Shown: positions 35,568 to 45,462 of the stretch, in pieces
Layout: each line of letters starts with the position of its first letter
How positions within the stretch are numbered: the stretch's first letter is position 1
Assembly: GCA_035652095.1 (NCBI GenBank)
Contig: DASREM010000056.1
Coordinates: 1 to 64,000, forward strand
DNA: 64,000 nt
From: DASREM01 sp035652095
GTDB taxonomy: Bacteria > Acidobacteriota > Terriglobia > Terriglobales > Acidobacteriaceae
Direction of reading: 5' to 3'
Program-made: the position numbers and the translations under genes
Notes under the pieces: generated by a model
Databases searched by the model: none
The model's input: the letters and a program-made list of their open reading frames with translations, nothing else
What the model was told of the DNA's origin: nothing

Positions 35568-36842
35568 TCATTTCGAGTGGTCCACGACAAATGCCGGCGT
35601 AATCGCGCCGACTGACGGTGTCCCGGCCTGACGCATGATGGCGAGCAACTCCCGTCGCAGGATTTCCAGCACCGTCTCGACTCCAGGCTGTCCGAATGCC
35701 GCGAGTCCCCAGGCATAGGGCCGGCCGATGCAGATCGCGTTCGCCCCCAGGGCCAGCGCCTTGAATATGTCGGTCCCCCGGCGGAACCCGCCGTCAACCA
35801 GCACGGGAATTCTTCTCCCCGCCCCTTCCAGCACCTCTGGCAAGCACTCGATGGTGGAACGCAGCGTCTCCTCGGCGCGCCCTCCATGGTTCGAGACGAT
35901 AATCCCATCGGCCCCGTGCTCCACGGCCAGTTGCGCGTCTTCGCGCGTGACAATGCCCTTGATCACCAGCTTCATGGTGGTCGCATCCTTCACGCGCTTC
36001 ACGAAGTCCCAGTTCATGCTGGAAAGGTGCAGGGCCGTGACTTTCGAAACGTCGAGACCGTCGAACATTGGCTTCCGCTCGAAATAACCACGCCATCCGC
36101 TGGCGTGGCAGTTGCTGCAATCGCGATCGTCCACACGCCGCGACCGGTACAGGGTCTCCCGGTTGCTGTCTTCCTGCAGGTCCACGGTCAGCGCGACCAC
36201 TGGACAGCCCGCGTGCTCCGCTCGCCGGAGGATGGCGCGAGTCACGTTCCAGTCGTTCGTGGGATAGAGTTGCTGCCAGATCGGAGCGCTGCGGGCCGCG
36301 GTCACCTCCTCCACCGAGGAAGTGCCGACTGTGGAAAGCATCTGCAAGTGGCCCTTGGTCCGCGCCGCGTTGGCGACCGCCACTTCGCCTTCGGGATGGA
36401 AGGCCTTTAAGGAGCTGACCGGGGAGAGCACAATGGGCGTGTCCCAGGCGGTGCCGAACAACCGCACTGACATGTCAACCTTCTCCACGTCCACCAACCG
36501 GCGGGGCCGAATCTGAAACTTGGCGAAACCCTCGCGGTTGGCACGCACCGTTCCGTCATCGTCAACCCCCGTGGCCAGATACCCGAAGTGCGCCGGCGGA
36601 AGGGCCTTGCGCGCCGCAGGTTCGAAGTCCATTACGTCGAGGGCTTGCTCCGCCTTGGCGATGACCCCGTTGCCTCTGGCCGTGTCCGCGAGTTTTCCCT
36701 GCGCACTCCCGGGGGGTGCATCTTGTGCCGCAAAAAGCCTGGTCAACAGGCCGCTCTCAAAGAATGGAGTGGTCAACACCGGGCTGGCGGCAAGAAAGCG
36801 TAGAAATCGCCGGCGGCTCTTCTTGATCTCCAATTCTCGCAT
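35568..36842 (-). CDS. Exported alpha-hydroxy-acid oxidase (FMN-dependent)
   Basis: A 424-residue TIM-barrel flavoprotein of the lactate/glycolate oxidase family. Conserved catalytic elements: K295 (LVIKGI), H319 and R322 (VSNHGGR), and VDGGFRRGTDIFKALALGA for FMN phosphate. Two features are unusual: a Tat-type leader (SRRRFLRF, residues 9-16, then a hydrophobic stretch), implying export after folding with FMN, and a CSNCH motif (C242-H246) that matches a haem c attachment site. It may pass electrons to an exported or self-bound cytochrome rather than O2; this is inference. Confidence 0.88.
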   Translation of the reverse strand: MRELEIKKSRRRFLRFLAASPVLTTPFFESGLLTRLFAAQDAPPGSAQGKLADTARGNGVIAKAEQALDVMDFEPAARKALPPAHFGYLATGVDDDGTVRANREGFAKFQIRPRRLVDVEKVDMSVRLFGTAWDTPIVLSPVSSLKAFHPEGEVAVANAARTKGHLQMLSTVGTSSVEEVTAARSAPIWQQLYPTNDWNVTRAILRRAEHAGCPVVALTVDLQEDSNRETLYRSRRVDDRDCSNCHASGWRGYFERKPMFDGLDVSKVTALHLSSMNWDFVKRVKDATTMKLVIKGIVTREDAQLAVEHGADGIIVSNHGGRAEETLRSTIECLPEVLEGAGRRIPVLVDGGFRRGTDIFKALALGANAICIGRPYAWGLAAFGQPGVETVLEILRRELLAIMRQAGTPSVGAITPAFVVDHSK

Positions 36843-37250
36843 CCCTTGCTCCTCCGTTTGTTTACGACATAGCCGAGGCTTGCTGCTTATTCCTAATACA
36901 CCGCTGGAGAGTTCCCGGTTGCTTTCGAAAGTGCGAACACAGCGCCCGGAATCTTTGGCTCAAAAAACGTCACTGATCATAAACCCCGTCCCACTGTTCC
37001 AGTGGGAACAATTTCCATACAAACCTTCCTAACGCTCCGAGATCCGGGAACTGGAAGGCCGCGTTGGATGCTTTGGCCAGAGCGACATCTGAAACCCCAA
37101 ATCTGTCGCAACCGTATGCGTAGAACATTGGTGTCCCGCGGCCTTCGTGGGCGCTTGGGTGGCCTCTTGGAACAGCGGGCTGGAGCGCGTCGCGAACAGT
37201 TGGGGCGATAGAGAGCGTCACAGGCGATGAAGCCCTGCGGTTCTTCTCGA
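36843..37250. other. Gap of 408 bases
   Basis: No credible gene. Overlapping open frames of 60-84 codons exist on both strands but lack family features and ribosome sites. A small hairpin, tcccact-gttcc-agtggga (36989-37007), is the only structure I see; it lies upstream of the hydroxy-acid oxidase start. Confidence 0.5.
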
Positions 37251-38318
37251 TCAGCAGATTCTGGGTAGTTGTTCGCCGCTGAGCATGTCCACGACCCGGT
37301 TGCCGCCTATGCGGCTTTGCAGGATTACCGTTCCGCCGGGGCTCTCTTCGACTGTCCCGACTTGGACCGAGCCCTGTGACACTTCAATCTTCTTTAGGAT
37401 GTTGAGCGCTGCATCGGCTTGCGCAGCGGGGACGATGAGCGCGAAACGACCTTCGTTCGCGACGTACAGCGGATCGAGACCGAGAATTTCACAGGCGTTC
37501 TGCACCGCCTCTTGTACCGGGACCAGCGATTCTTGCAGCTTGATGCAGACGTTGCGGTCGGAGGCAATCTCATTCAAGGCGGTGGCCAAGCCGCCGCGCG
37601 TCAGGTCGCGCAGGCAGTGAACTTCGATCCCCGCATTCAGCAGCGCTTCAACCGCGGGCCAGAGGTTCGCGCAATCCGTCAGGACCGGCGATTCGAATTC
37701 GAGGCCCTCGCGAACGGAGAGAATCGCGATGCCATGACGGCCGAGGTCTCCGCTGACAATCACCGCGTCCCCGGGTTGAGCCGAGGCTGGACCAATGGGC
37801 CCCTTGAGGTTCGATTCAATCACTCCGATTCCCGACGTATTCACAAAAATTCCGTCGCCTTTGCCTTTATCAACTACCTTGGTGTCGCCGGTGACCAGCT
37901 TGACCCGGGCTCTGCCTGCGGCTTGCTGCATCGCTGTCACGACCGTACGCAGGGTTTCCATCTCCAATCCCTCTTCGAGAATGAAACCTGCGCTGAGATA
38001 GAGTGGACGCGCGCCGCACATCGCCAGGTCATTCACTGTGCCATTGATCGCGAGATCACCGATATTGCCGCCCGGGAAAATCAGCGGGCGCACGACAAAC
38101 GAGTCGGTTGTGAAAGCCAGGCGCTCACGGTTAAGGGGAAGAACCGCGCCGTCGTGGCGCTGCTCGAGTGCCTCGTTCGCGAAGGCAGGCATAAAGATTT
38201 TTTCGATGAGCTGGTGCGTGAGCCTTCCGCCGCCGCCGTGCGCGAGCACGATGCGTTCGTCAGCGACTCGCGGGACGGGACAACTCAGGTTGAACGAGGT
38301 GATTTTGGCGTCTGCCAT
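37251..38318 (-). CDS. hypE: Hydrogenase maturation protein HypE
   Basis: A 355-residue enzyme that dehydrates the carbamoyl group carried on its C-terminal Cys to form the cyanide ligand of NiFe hydrogenase. The essential tail PRIC is intact. N-terminal [36 protein letters not shown] and the ATP-binding VTGDTKVV are visible. Start at ATG 38318 (MADAKITS); it overlaps the end of hypD by 59 bases. Last gene of hypF-C-D-E. Confidence 0.95.
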   Translation of the reverse strand: MADAKITSFNLSCPVPRVADERIVLAHGGGGRLTHQLIEKIFMPAFANEALEQRHDGAVLPLNRERLAFTTDSFVVRPLIFPGGNIGDLAINGTVNDLAMCGARPLYLSAGFILEEGLEMETLRTVVTAMQQAAGRARVKLVTGDTKVVDKGKGDGIFVNTSGIGVIESNLKGPIGPASAQPGDAVIVSGDLGRHGIAILSVREGLEFESPVLTDCANLWPAVEALLNAGIEVHCLRDLTRGGLATALNEIASDRNVCIKLQESLVPVQEAVQNACEILGLDPLYVANEGRFALIVPAAQADAALNILKKIEVSQGSVQVGTVEESPGGTVILQSRIGGNRVVDMLSGEQLPRIC

Positions 38319-39390
38319 ATTGATAGTAGGCCGCACACGCGCCTTCCGACGATACCATGGGAGCGCCGAGCGGATTTTCCGGCGAACACCTGACGCCGAA
38401 CGCGGCACACTCGTGCGGCTTCTTCAGCCCCTGCAAGATCATTCCGCTGATGCACTCTGGCGATTCGCGAGCCGGCTCACCGGAGAATGGAAAGCGGAGG
38501 TTGGCATCGTATTTCTGAAAGCGTGCGCGAAGCTGGAATCCGCTCGCCGGAATTTCGCCGAGGCCGCGCCATTGCCGCGGAACAATTTCGAATACTTCCT
38601 TAATCACCTTTTGAGCCGGGCGATTTCCTTCCCGCCGTACTGCGCGCGTGTATTGATTCTCTACCTCGTGTCGCCCTTCTTCGAGTTGGCTTACTGTCAT
38701 GAGGATGCCGTCCAGGATATCGAGCGGCTCAAATCCAGTGACAACAATCGGCACCTGGTATTTTGCGGCGATCGGGAAATATTCCTCGAAGCCCATGATG
38801 GTGCAGACGTGGCCGGCGGCAAGGAACCCTTTCACCACGCAGTTGCCGGAGGAGAGCAGCGCCTCCATTGCAGGAGGAACCAGCGCATGTGAAACCAGGA
38901 GCGAGAAGTTCTCGACCCCATCGTGATCGGCCTGCCATGCGGCCATGGCGTTGGCCGGCGCCGTGGTTTCGAACCCAACCGCGAAGAACGCAACCTGTTT
39001 ATGCGGATTCTGTTTTGCGAGTTTCAGCGCATCCAATGGCGAGTAGACGATGCGGACGTCGGCACCCTCAGCCTTGGCCTCGAACAGGCTCTTTGCCGAG
39101 CCGGGCACGCGCAGCATGTCGCCGAAAGAGCAGAAGATCGCGTCTGAATGCTTGGCGATCGCAACGGCCTTGTCAATCAACTCAATGGGTGTGACGCAGA
39201 CCGGGCATCCGGGGCCGTGCACGAGTGTGATTTCACGCGGCAGCAGGTCTTCCAAGCCGTTCTTGACGATGCTGTGGGTTTGACCGCCGCAGACCTCCAT
39301 GATCGTCCACGGCCGGGTGACCTTTTTGTGAATCTCTGCCGCTAACCGTTCGGCAGTCTTCTGCTCACGGTATTCACTGAGGAATCTCAC
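38260..39390 (-). CDS. hypD: Hydrogenase maturation protein HypD
   Basis: A 376-residue iron-sulfur scaffold on which the Fe(CN)2CO unit is assembled with HypC. Signatures: [48 protein letters not shown] and the 4Fe-4S Cys motif [20 protein letters not shown] split over the last 40 residues. The C-terminal tail after YYQYG is a few residues longer than usual and overlaps hypE. Starts within the end of hypC (17-base overlap). Confidence 0.95.
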   Translation of the reverse strand: MRFLSEYREQKTAERLAAEIHKKVTRPWTIMEVCGGQTHSIVKNGLEDLLPREITLVHGPGCPVCVTPIELIDKAVAIAKHSDAIFCSFGDMLRVPGSAKSLFEAKAEGADVRIVYSPLDALKLAKQNPHKQVAFFAVGFETTAPANAMAAWQADHDGVENFSLLVSHALVPPAMEALLSSGNCVVKGFLAAGHVCTIMGFEEYFPIAAKYQVPIVVTGFEPLDILDGILMTVSQLEEGRHEVENQYTRAVRREGNRPAQKVIKEVFEIVPRQWRGLGEIPASGFQLRARFQKYDANLRFPFSGEPARESPECISGMILQGLKKPHECAAFGVRCSPENPLGAPMVSSEGACAAYYQYGRRQNHLVQPELSRPASR

Positions 39391-39634
39391 CGAGGTCCTC
39401 TTTCACGGCGCCCATCTCATCGAGGAGCCTGAAAACGCGCTGGGCTTCTTCCTCGTCAATGACGCTGATGGCGAATCCCACGTGGACGAGAACGTATTTG
39501 CCGACTTCGGCTTCCGGAGTGAAGGCCAGGTTGATCTCTTTGCGGATACCGCCGAAATCCACCTTTGCGACGCGGAAGGCAAGGTCGCCGGTGTCTGTGA
39601 TTTCGACGACACGGCCCGGAACAGCTAAACACAT
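39374..39634 (-). CDS. hypC: Hydrogenase maturation chaperone HypC
   Basis: An 86-residue chaperone starting [12 protein letters not shown]; the N-terminal Cys2, needed for contact with HypD and the large subunit precursor, is present. Beta-barrel part ends near [14 protein letters not shown], followed by the usual helix (RVFRLLDEM). Overlaps hypD by 17 bases and begins 9 bases after hypF. Confidence 0.95.
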   Translation of the reverse strand: MCLAVPGRVVEITDTGDLAFRVAKVDFGGIRKEINLAFTPEAEVGKYVLVHVGFAISVIDEEEAQRVFRLLDEMGAVKEDLGEIPQ

Positions 39635-39643
39635 AGGCGAACC

Positions 39644-41854
39644 TCAGCGGCAAACCCGCGAATCGGGCGTGGCGTTTGCAGCGATCACAACCTGCCCCAG
39701 TGCGATGCCGCCATCATTGGGCGGAACCTGGCGGTGGGTGTGCACTACAAAGCCTCGATGCTCCAGCATTGCGGCGGCACGTTCGCTCAGATAACGGTTC
39801 TGAAAGACTCCGCCGCTAAGCACGACCTGCTTGAGCCCCGATGCAACGGCCACTTCCAAAATCCAATTCACCAGCGCGTTGTGAAAATACGCCGCGATTC
39901 TGGAGAGGGGCAGCTTCTGCCGCGTATCCCGCAGCACTTCCGCAATCAACGCAGCCCAATCGCCGCCGATTAGAGGATACGCTTCTTCCGTACGCAGTGA
40001 ACCGATTTCGTTTTCGAGCAGCATGGCCGCCTGCCCCTCGAAGCGGTTCTCCTGGGCCAAACCGGTGATAGAAGCAACCGCGTCAAACAGACGTCCAACG
40101 CTGGTCGTCGGCACGACGTTGGTCTTTCGCTCGAGCAAAGGACGGAGCCGCGAGTCGGCAGCCTCAGGTCCGAGAGTTTCGAACAGCAGGCTGGCTGCGG
40201 AACGCCAGCATTCTCGTACTGCGGCGTCTCCGCCCACAAGCCCGAACGGCCGGAGGTGCGCGACGCGCTCGTAGTGGCTATTGGCAATGCGATCGTTCTC
40301 CACGCGCAAAAATTCCCCGCCCCAGATCGCACCGTCGATTCCATACCCAGTGCCATCCCAGGAGACCCCAAGATACGGCCCTTCCACGTTGTTGTCGGCC
40401 GCGCACGAGGCCACATGGGCGTGATGATGCTGGACGCGAATCAGCGGGAGTCCCGATTTCTCGGCCCATTGTGTCGATGCATAATCGGGGTGCAGATCGC
40501 ATGCGACGGCCTCGGGTGTGAAGCTGTAAAGGCGGCAAAGATCGTGGATAGCGCGTTCGAAAGCATCCCGCGCTTCCAGGGTTTCGAGATCTCCAATATG
40601 CTGGCTGAGGAAAACATCCTGCCCAACGCCGATGGCGACGGTGTTTTTTAGATGTCCGCCGACCGCGAGCAGCGGCGGAAGGTCTTGCGGCACGCGAATT
40701 CCCAACGGTGCGTAGCCGCGAGCGCGGCGCAGGATCCCTGCGCGCCCGCGGGTGAGCCGCACGACCGAGTCGTCACAGGCGCGCACGACGGACCGATCAT
40801 GCATCAGGAAATGATCGGCAATGTCTTTCAGGCGAGAGGTTGCTTCGTGGTTGGCGATCGCAATCGGTTCATCGCTGCGATTGCCGCTGGTCGCCACCAG
40901 CGGGAACGGGCACTCCAGCATCAGCAGACAATGCAACGGCGAGTACGGCAGCATTACGCCCAGGTAGGATGAACCGTGAGCCACATTCCATGCGATGTCG
41001 GTCCCGGACCTGGGATGCAGCAGCACAATCGGCGCGGCTTGCGATTGGAGCAGTTCCTGTTCTGCTGGTGTGATTTCGCAGTACTCGCGCGCCATGTCAA
41101 GCGATGGCATCATCAACGCGAAAGGCTTCTCTTCGCGATGCTTGCGCTGGCGAAGGCGCGCCACCGCTGCGGGCTGGCGCGCATCCACGAGGAGCTGAAA
41201 TCCTCCGATTCCTTTCAGGGCAACAATCTGCCCATTCCGGAGCGCGGCGGCCGTCGCGGTGATCGTACCGTCGAGCTCCGGTCCGCATTCGGGGCAGGCG
41301 TTAGGCTGCGCGTGAAAGCGGCGATTGGCCGGGTCCTCGTATTCTTCGCGGCAAGCCGTGCATAACGCAAATTCGCGCATTGTTGTGTTCGGACGGTCGT
41401 AGGGGACATCGAGAACGATCGTGTAGCGCGGTCCGCAATTGGTGCAGTTGGTAAAGGGATATTGAAATCTGCGATCAGCCGGGTCGACGAGCTCGGCGCG
41501 GCAATCGTCGCAGGTAGCGAGATCGGGCAGGACATTGACCGACTTTGTCGCGTCGGACTCGCTGTGGTGAATCTCGAATTTCCCTGAACCCTGCGCGGGA
41601 ATCCATTCGGTCTCGCGGACGGTAATCACTGCTGCTTTCGGACGCTCCGCCTGGATACGCTGCTCGAAGCGATGCAGCGCGTCGGGAGCACCCTCAACTT
41701 CGACCACGAGTCCGGCAGAGGAATTGAGCACCCAGCCTGTCAGGGCCATTTCCGTGGCGAGGCGGTATACGAATGGGCGGAAGCCGACCCCCTGTACCGC
41801 CCCGCGCAAAGTAATGCGAAGTCGCTGCGTCGCGGCTTTGGAGGATACGGGCAT
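39644..41854 (-). CDS. hypF: Carbamoyltransferase HypF
   Basis: A 736-residue protein that converts carbamoyl phosphate to a thiocarboxamide on HypE. Domains in order: acylphosphatase (GAVQGVGFRPFVYRLA), two zinc fingers (CDDC...CTNC and CTAC...CPEC), YrdC-like (about 200-380), and the Kae1-like carbamoyltransferase with VQHHHAHVASC. Start at ATG 41854 (MPVSSKAAT); a TTG two codons upstream is unlikely. First gene of the hyp group; neither hypA/hypB nor hydrogenase subunits are in the window. Confidence 0.95.
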   Translation of the reverse strand: MPVSSKAATQRLRITLRGAVQGVGFRPFVYRLATEMALTGWVLNSSAGLVVEVEGAPDALHRFEQRIQAERPKAAVITVRETEWIPAQGSGKFEIHHSESDATKSVNVLPDLATCDDCRAELVDPADRRFQYPFTNCTNCGPRYTIVLDVPYDRPNTTMREFALCTACREEYEDPANRRFHAQPNACPECGPELDGTITATAAALRNGQIVALKGIGGFQLLVDARQPAAVARLRQRKHREEKPFALMMPSLDMAREYCEITPAEQELLQSQAAPIVLLHPRSGTDIAWNVAHGSSYLGVMLPYSPLHCLLMLECPFPLVATSGNRSDEPIAIANHEATSRLKDIADHFLMHDRSVVRACDDSVVRLTRGRAGILRRARGYAPLGIRVPQDLPPLLAVGGHLKNTVAIGVGQDVFLSQHIGDLETLEARDAFERAIHDLCRLYSFTPEAVACDLHPDYASTQWAEKSGLPLIRVQHHHAHVASCAADNNVEGPYLGVSWDGTGYGIDGAIWGGEFLRVENDRIANSHYERVAHLRPFGLVGGDAAVRECWRSAASLLFETLGPEAADSRLRPLLERKTNVVPTTSVGRLFDAVASITGLAQENRFEGQAAMLLENEIGSLRTEEAYPLIGGDWAALIAEVLRDTRQKLPLSRIAAYFHNALVNWILEVAVASGLKQVVLSGGVFQNRYLSERAAAMLEHRGFVVHTHRQVPPNDGGIALGQVVIAANATPDSRVCR

Positions 41855-42100
41855 GCGCAACTTTGATTCTAAGCTCTCGGGAGACCGATTTGCGGCTGCA
41901 TCAGGAGCGCGATGGCCGCGTCGAAGAAACCGCGACCGCTCGGCACCTTGAGAATTGCAAATGCTGAGCTGCGGACGGGAGCTCTTATGGCTTGCGCCTT
42001 CCGCGCCTTGTGTTTCTGCGCATGTACTGGCAAGGGCGCCAAGAACAGCTTAAGATATCCAATTCCCCGAATTGGCAGATCCGCAGGGACGAGGTTCACG

Positions 42101-42595
42101 ATGACAACGCAAGTCGCCCCCTCGAGAGTCGCAGGCTACGAAACGCAGGCAGCAAACGGATTGGCACTGGTTCGGGTGACGATCGGCGCCATGTTCGTGT
42201 GGGTCTTCTTCGAAAACTTGGGAAAAGGGCTTTACACGCAAGCAGGCTACGAAAGCCTGATCAATTATTACTTAAAGGCAAGTCACGCGCCGGCTGCGTG
42301 GAAGGCCGTGATGGGATTGGCGGCGAGCCATGCCGCGATGGCGGCGCCGATGCAGGGACTGACCGAGATCTCTTTGGGGATCCTGCTCCTCCTCGGTCTG
42401 CTGACGCGTCCGTCGGCATTGGTAGCGTTTCTGTTCCTGGGCAGCCTTTGGATTTCCGAGTGGGGCACGGCGTGGATCTGGGAACTGCTGGTTCCCGTGC
42501 TTGCATCGCTGGGGCTCACGCTGGGGCGGGCCGGTCGAACGTGGGGCGTAGACGCCATACTCGCGCGCCGCTGGCCGTCTTCTCCATGGTGGTGA
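42101..42595 (+). CDS. DoxX family membrane protein
   Basis: A 164-residue four-helix membrane protein of the DoxX/DoxD group, with GLALVRVTIGAMFVWVFFEN for helix 1, an amphipathic segment, and later helices GILLLLGLLTRPSALVAFLF and WELLVPVLASLGLTLG. The start at ATG 42101 has GGGACGAGG; the frame is open to 41912. It stops one base before the next gene, so it belongs to the glycosyltransferase operon, though its chemical role is unclear. Confidence 0.82.
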   Translation: MTTQVAPSRVAGYETQAANGLALVRVTIGAMFVWVFFENLGKGLYTQAGYESLINYYLKASHAPAAWKAVMGLAASHAAMAAPMQGLTEISLGILLLLGLLTRPSALVAFLFLGSLWISEWGTAWIWELLVPVLASLGLTLGRAGRTWGVDAILARRWPSSPWW

Positions 42596-42596
42596 C

Positions 42597-43313
42597 TTGA
42601 GCCCACTGCGAGTGTCTGTCGTCATTCCCACCCATAATGAAGCGCAGTCGATTGGCCGTGTGCTGGCTGATCTGCCCGCTGATCTGGTGACTGAAGTTCT
42701 GGTGATAGACAGCAATTCAAGCGACGGAACTGCGGAGATCGCTTCCAAGATGGGCGCGCGCGTGATCCACGAACCTCGCCGGGGATATGGTCGCGCCTGC
42801 CTTACCGGGCTCGAATGTGCGAATGCTCCTGAGATTGTCGTCTTCCTGGATGGCGACTACAGCGATCGGCCGGCGGAGCTGCCGCTTCTGCTGGATCCAA
42901 TCTTTAAGGGGCGGGCCGATATCACGCTGGGTTCGCGCCTGGGAAAGAACCGCAACCGGCGGGCGATGCCCTGGCATGCAGCGTTTGGCAACCGGCTCGC
43001 GGTGAGCCTGATCAAGCCTCTGTACGGAGTCACGCTCACCGACCTTGGCCCATTTCGCGCCGGGCGCGCGGAGGTCCTGCGCTCGCTTGGCCTCGAACAG
43101 GCCACCTACGGATGGGCGGTTGAAATGATCCTCAAAGGTGCCAAGCAGGGATTTCGAATTGTGGAGGTGCCGGTCAGCTATTACCCGCGCATCGGAAAAT
43201 CCAAGATCAGCGGTACGCTGAAGGGCACGGTTGGAGCGGCATGGTTCATCCTGAGCCTGATCGTGCGCTATTATTTCCGGCGCGGAAACGCAAGGCAGGA
43301 GGGGGCGGCGTGA
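42597..43313 (+). CDS. Family 2 glycosyltransferase (polyprenyl-phosphate sugar synthase-like)
   Basis: A 238-residue soluble GT-A enzyme like dolichyl-phosphate mannosyltransferase: SVVIPTHNEAQSIGRVL, VIDSNSSDGTAE, the metal-binding VVFLDGDYSDRP and DLGPFRAGRAEVL. Would transfer a sugar from a nucleotide donor to a polyprenyl phosphate. TTG 42597 is the apparent start, directly after the DoxX stop; a GTG a few codons later (V6) is possible. The C-terminus has no membrane helices. Confidence 0.85.
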   Translation: MSPLRVSVVIPTHNEAQSIGRVLADLPADLVTEVLVIDSNSSDGTAEIASKMGARVIHEPRRGYGRACLTGLECANAPEIVVFLDGDYSDRPAELPLLLDPIFKGRADITLGSRLGKNRNRRAMPWHAAFGNRLAVSLIKPLYGVTLTDLGPFRAGRAEVLRSLGLEQATYGWAVEMILKGAKQGFRIVEVPVSYYPRIGKSKISGTLKGTVGAAWFILSLIVRYYFRRGNARQEGAA

Positions 43314-43329
43314 AGTCTCGCGATCTCGT

Positions 43330-44061
43330 ATGAAATTCTCTGGCCAGGCGACGATGCAATCGCGGGATGGCGACCGCATTCTGGTCATCATGGCGAAAGC
43401 GCCCCAGCCCGGCATGGTCAAGACCCGTTTGGCCCGGACCCTGCCAGTGGAAGCGGTCACGAAGCTCTATTGCTGCCTGCTCGAGGACACGATTGCGCTT
43501 GCATGTTCGTTAGCCGGCGTAAAGGTTGTGATGATGTGCCCCGCTTCGGATGTTGACGAATTAGCCGCGATGACGCGAGGTACCGTGGATGTCGCAGCGC
43601 AAAAAGGGGAAGGGCTCGCGGCAGGCCTGACCTCGGTTTTTGCGCAATTCGCGGCGGCCGGACAGCATCGCGTGATTGCGTTCAACAGCGACAGTCCGCA
43701 CCTGCCCGCCTCGGTCCTTGAGCGCGCATTCGATGCCCTTGGCGAGCATGACGTCGTGATAGGGCCGACCCATGATGGCGGCTACTACCTGGTCGGTTGC
43801 CGTGCCGCTCACCCTGGGCTATTCGATGGCGACAGCATGGGCACGCAGAGTGCGTTTGAGGCGCTGCTGGCGCGCGCCCGTGAATTGCAGCTTTCCGCCG
43901 GCTTCACCGATCCTTTTTATGACATTGACGTGGCTCGGGACTTGACTCGTCTCGCCGCGGAACTACAACTTGCCCCGGACCGGGCGCCGCAAACGGCGGC
44001 CTGGCTGCGAGAATGGGGAGCGGTGTTAGAACGGTTGCGGATGGCCGCGGGAGAGCTGTGA
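43330..44061 (+). CDS. TIGR04282 (DUF2064) glycosyltransferase-like protein
   Basis: A 243-residue nucleotidyltransferase/glycosyltransferase-like protein with VIMAKAPQPGMVKTRLA, VIAFNSDSPHLPASVLERAF and GPTHDGGYYLVGCR, the hallmarks of the DUF2064 family, named after arsenosugar biosynthesis in some genomes. No arsenic genes are near; here it sits in a polyprenyl-glycan operon. Start may be 43330 or M9 at 43354. It overlaps the next gene (GTGA). Confidence 0.82.
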   Translation: MKFSGQATMQSRDGDRILVIMAKAPQPGMVKTRLARTLPVEAVTKLYCCLLEDTIALACSLAGVKVVMMCPASDVDELAAMTRGTVDVAAQKGEGLAAGLTSVFAQFAAAGQHRVIAFNSDSPHLPASVLERAFDALGEHDVVIGPTHDGGYYLVGCRAAHPGLFDGDSMGTQSAFEALLARARELQLSAGFTDPFYDIDVARDLTRLAAELQLAPDRAPQTAAWLREWGAVLERLRMAAGEL

Positions 44062-45338
44062 AATTAGCGCCATCACGCAGAGTCTATCTGTTGGGTGCGA
44101 TCCTGCTTCTAGCGCTGACGATGTGTTCGCGCAACCTCGGCAGGATGGGTGACGCGTCGTTCATGGTTCCGCTGGCAGTTGCCGGTGTCGCGTACCTGCT
44201 CGCCGTCCGTAATTTCTTTTCCGCGCAGAAATTTCCGCGTCGCGTCATCCTCGTTGGACTTGGGATGGCGGCTCTCTGGCATTCCGCATTCTTGCTGATG
44301 CGTCCGGGTCCCGATGACGACATTCACCGCTACGTTTGGGACGGCCGCATCCAGCGACTCGGCGTCAATCCTTATCTTGTCGTTCCAAGCGACCCCGGCA
44401 TGGCTGGGCTGCACACCGCCGAGACGCGCACCATGAACAACCCTGACTTACCGACACCCTATCCGCCAGGGGCTGAGCTCTTCTTTCGAGCCGTAACAGG
44501 GATTCATGAGTCCATCTTTGCCCTGAAAGTGGCATTTGTACTTTGTGATTTCGCGATCGTTCTCGTGTTGCTCGATGTCTTGAATCGCGGTGGGCAAGGA
44601 GCGCACTGGGTCCTCGCGTATGCCTGGAATCCGCTGCTGGCAGTCGAAGTGGCGGGCAGCGGTCACGTTGATATCGTCGGCGTGCTGCTGCTATTGGTTT
44701 CTGCCGCGGCGCTCGGACGCCGTTGGCGTGCAGTGGCAGCCGTGACGTTTGGGTTAGCGGTTGCAGTGAAATTGCTGCCGCTCGTCCTGCTGCCAATTTA
44801 TTGGAAGCGGGTACGCGTGAGGGATGCGGCGCTGGCGGCCGTCGTCGTGGCACTTCTCTACGTGCCGTTCGTTGATCACGGGCGGATTCCGCTGGGATCA
44901 CTCGGCACTTACGTGCAGAGCTTCCGCTTCAACGGTCCGGTATTTGCCATGCTCGAACGAGTGGCAGCCCCGCAACTCGTCGCCGCGTTGGCCGTATTGG
45001 CCGGCTTCATTGTTTCACTCTGGCTGAGGAGCAAGACTGCAGAGGTATCGTCCGAAGCATTTGCATGGCCGATGGCGGCATCGCTTTTATGTGCGCCGGT
45101 GATTTATCCCTGGTACCTTCTCTGGCTGCTGCCGTTCGTGCGGTCGCGCCCGACCGCGCCGATCATCATCTGGACGGTAAGCATTATTCCCACTTACTAC
45201 GTCTGGCATTTGCGCACGCTGGGGCGTCCCTGGTTGGTTCCCGGCTGGATCATGCTGCTGGAGTATGGATGCGTGGCGCTGAGTGCTGCAATCATCCTGG
45301 CGAGCCGGATCAGGCGAGCGGCGTGCATTGCGGGCTAG
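44058..45338 (+). CDS. GT87-type polyprenyl-phosphate-dependent glycosyltransferase
   Basis: A 426-residue multispanning membrane enzyme with about ten helices. The first periplasmic loop has the acidic DDDIHRYVWDGR and PTPYPPGAELFF typical of GT87/GT-C mannosyltransferases that use lipid-linked donors. It would use the product of the family 2 enzyme two genes upstream. GTG start at 44058 overlaps the previous stop and follows GGGAGAG. The glycan made is unknown. Confidence 0.85.
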   Translation: MKLAPSRRVYLLGAILLLALTMCSRNLGRMGDASFMVPLAVAGVAYLLAVRNFFSAQKFPRRVILVGLGMAALWHSAFLLMRPGPDDDIHRYVWDGRIQRLGVNPYLVVPSDPGMAGLHTAETRTMNNPDLPTPYPPGAELFFRAVTGIHESIFALKVAFVLCDFAIVLVLLDVLNRGGQGAHWVLAYAWNPLLAVEVAGSGHVDIVGVLLLLVSAAALGRRWRAVAAVTFGLAVAVKLLPLVLLPIYWKRVRVRDAALAAVVVALLYVPFVDHGRIPLGSLGTYVQSFRFNGPVFAMLERVAAPQLVAALAVLAGFIVSLWLRSKTAEVSSEAFAWPMAASLLCAPVIYPWYLLWLLPFVRSRPTAPIIIWTVSIIPTYYVWHLRTLGRPWLVPGWIMLLEYGCVALSAAIILASRIRRAACIAG

Positions 45339-45462
45339 CGCCGCCGGGCCTGGGTGCGGGGAGAAAGCCACCACCAGCGGGTACGCAGGATTGATATTGT
45401 ATCCGGCAGCCTTTACCTGACATCCAAGTCAACATTCGTTCAACTCACAAAGGAGCGAACTC

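Noticed and set aside
36970..37221. Open frames on both strands in the gap before the hyp genes
   Set aside because: Two overlapping frames of similar length, neither with a ribosome site or recognisable residues; treated as noncoding.
37419..38393. Open frame of 324 codons antisense to hypE
   Set aside because: hypE has all family motifs; the antisense frame has none and no ribosome site.
43330..44061. Arsenosugar biosynthesis locus
   Set aside because: Only the DUF2064 family name suggests it; no arsM, arsS or other arsenic gene lies nearby, and the neighbours fit polyprenyl-glycan synthesis.
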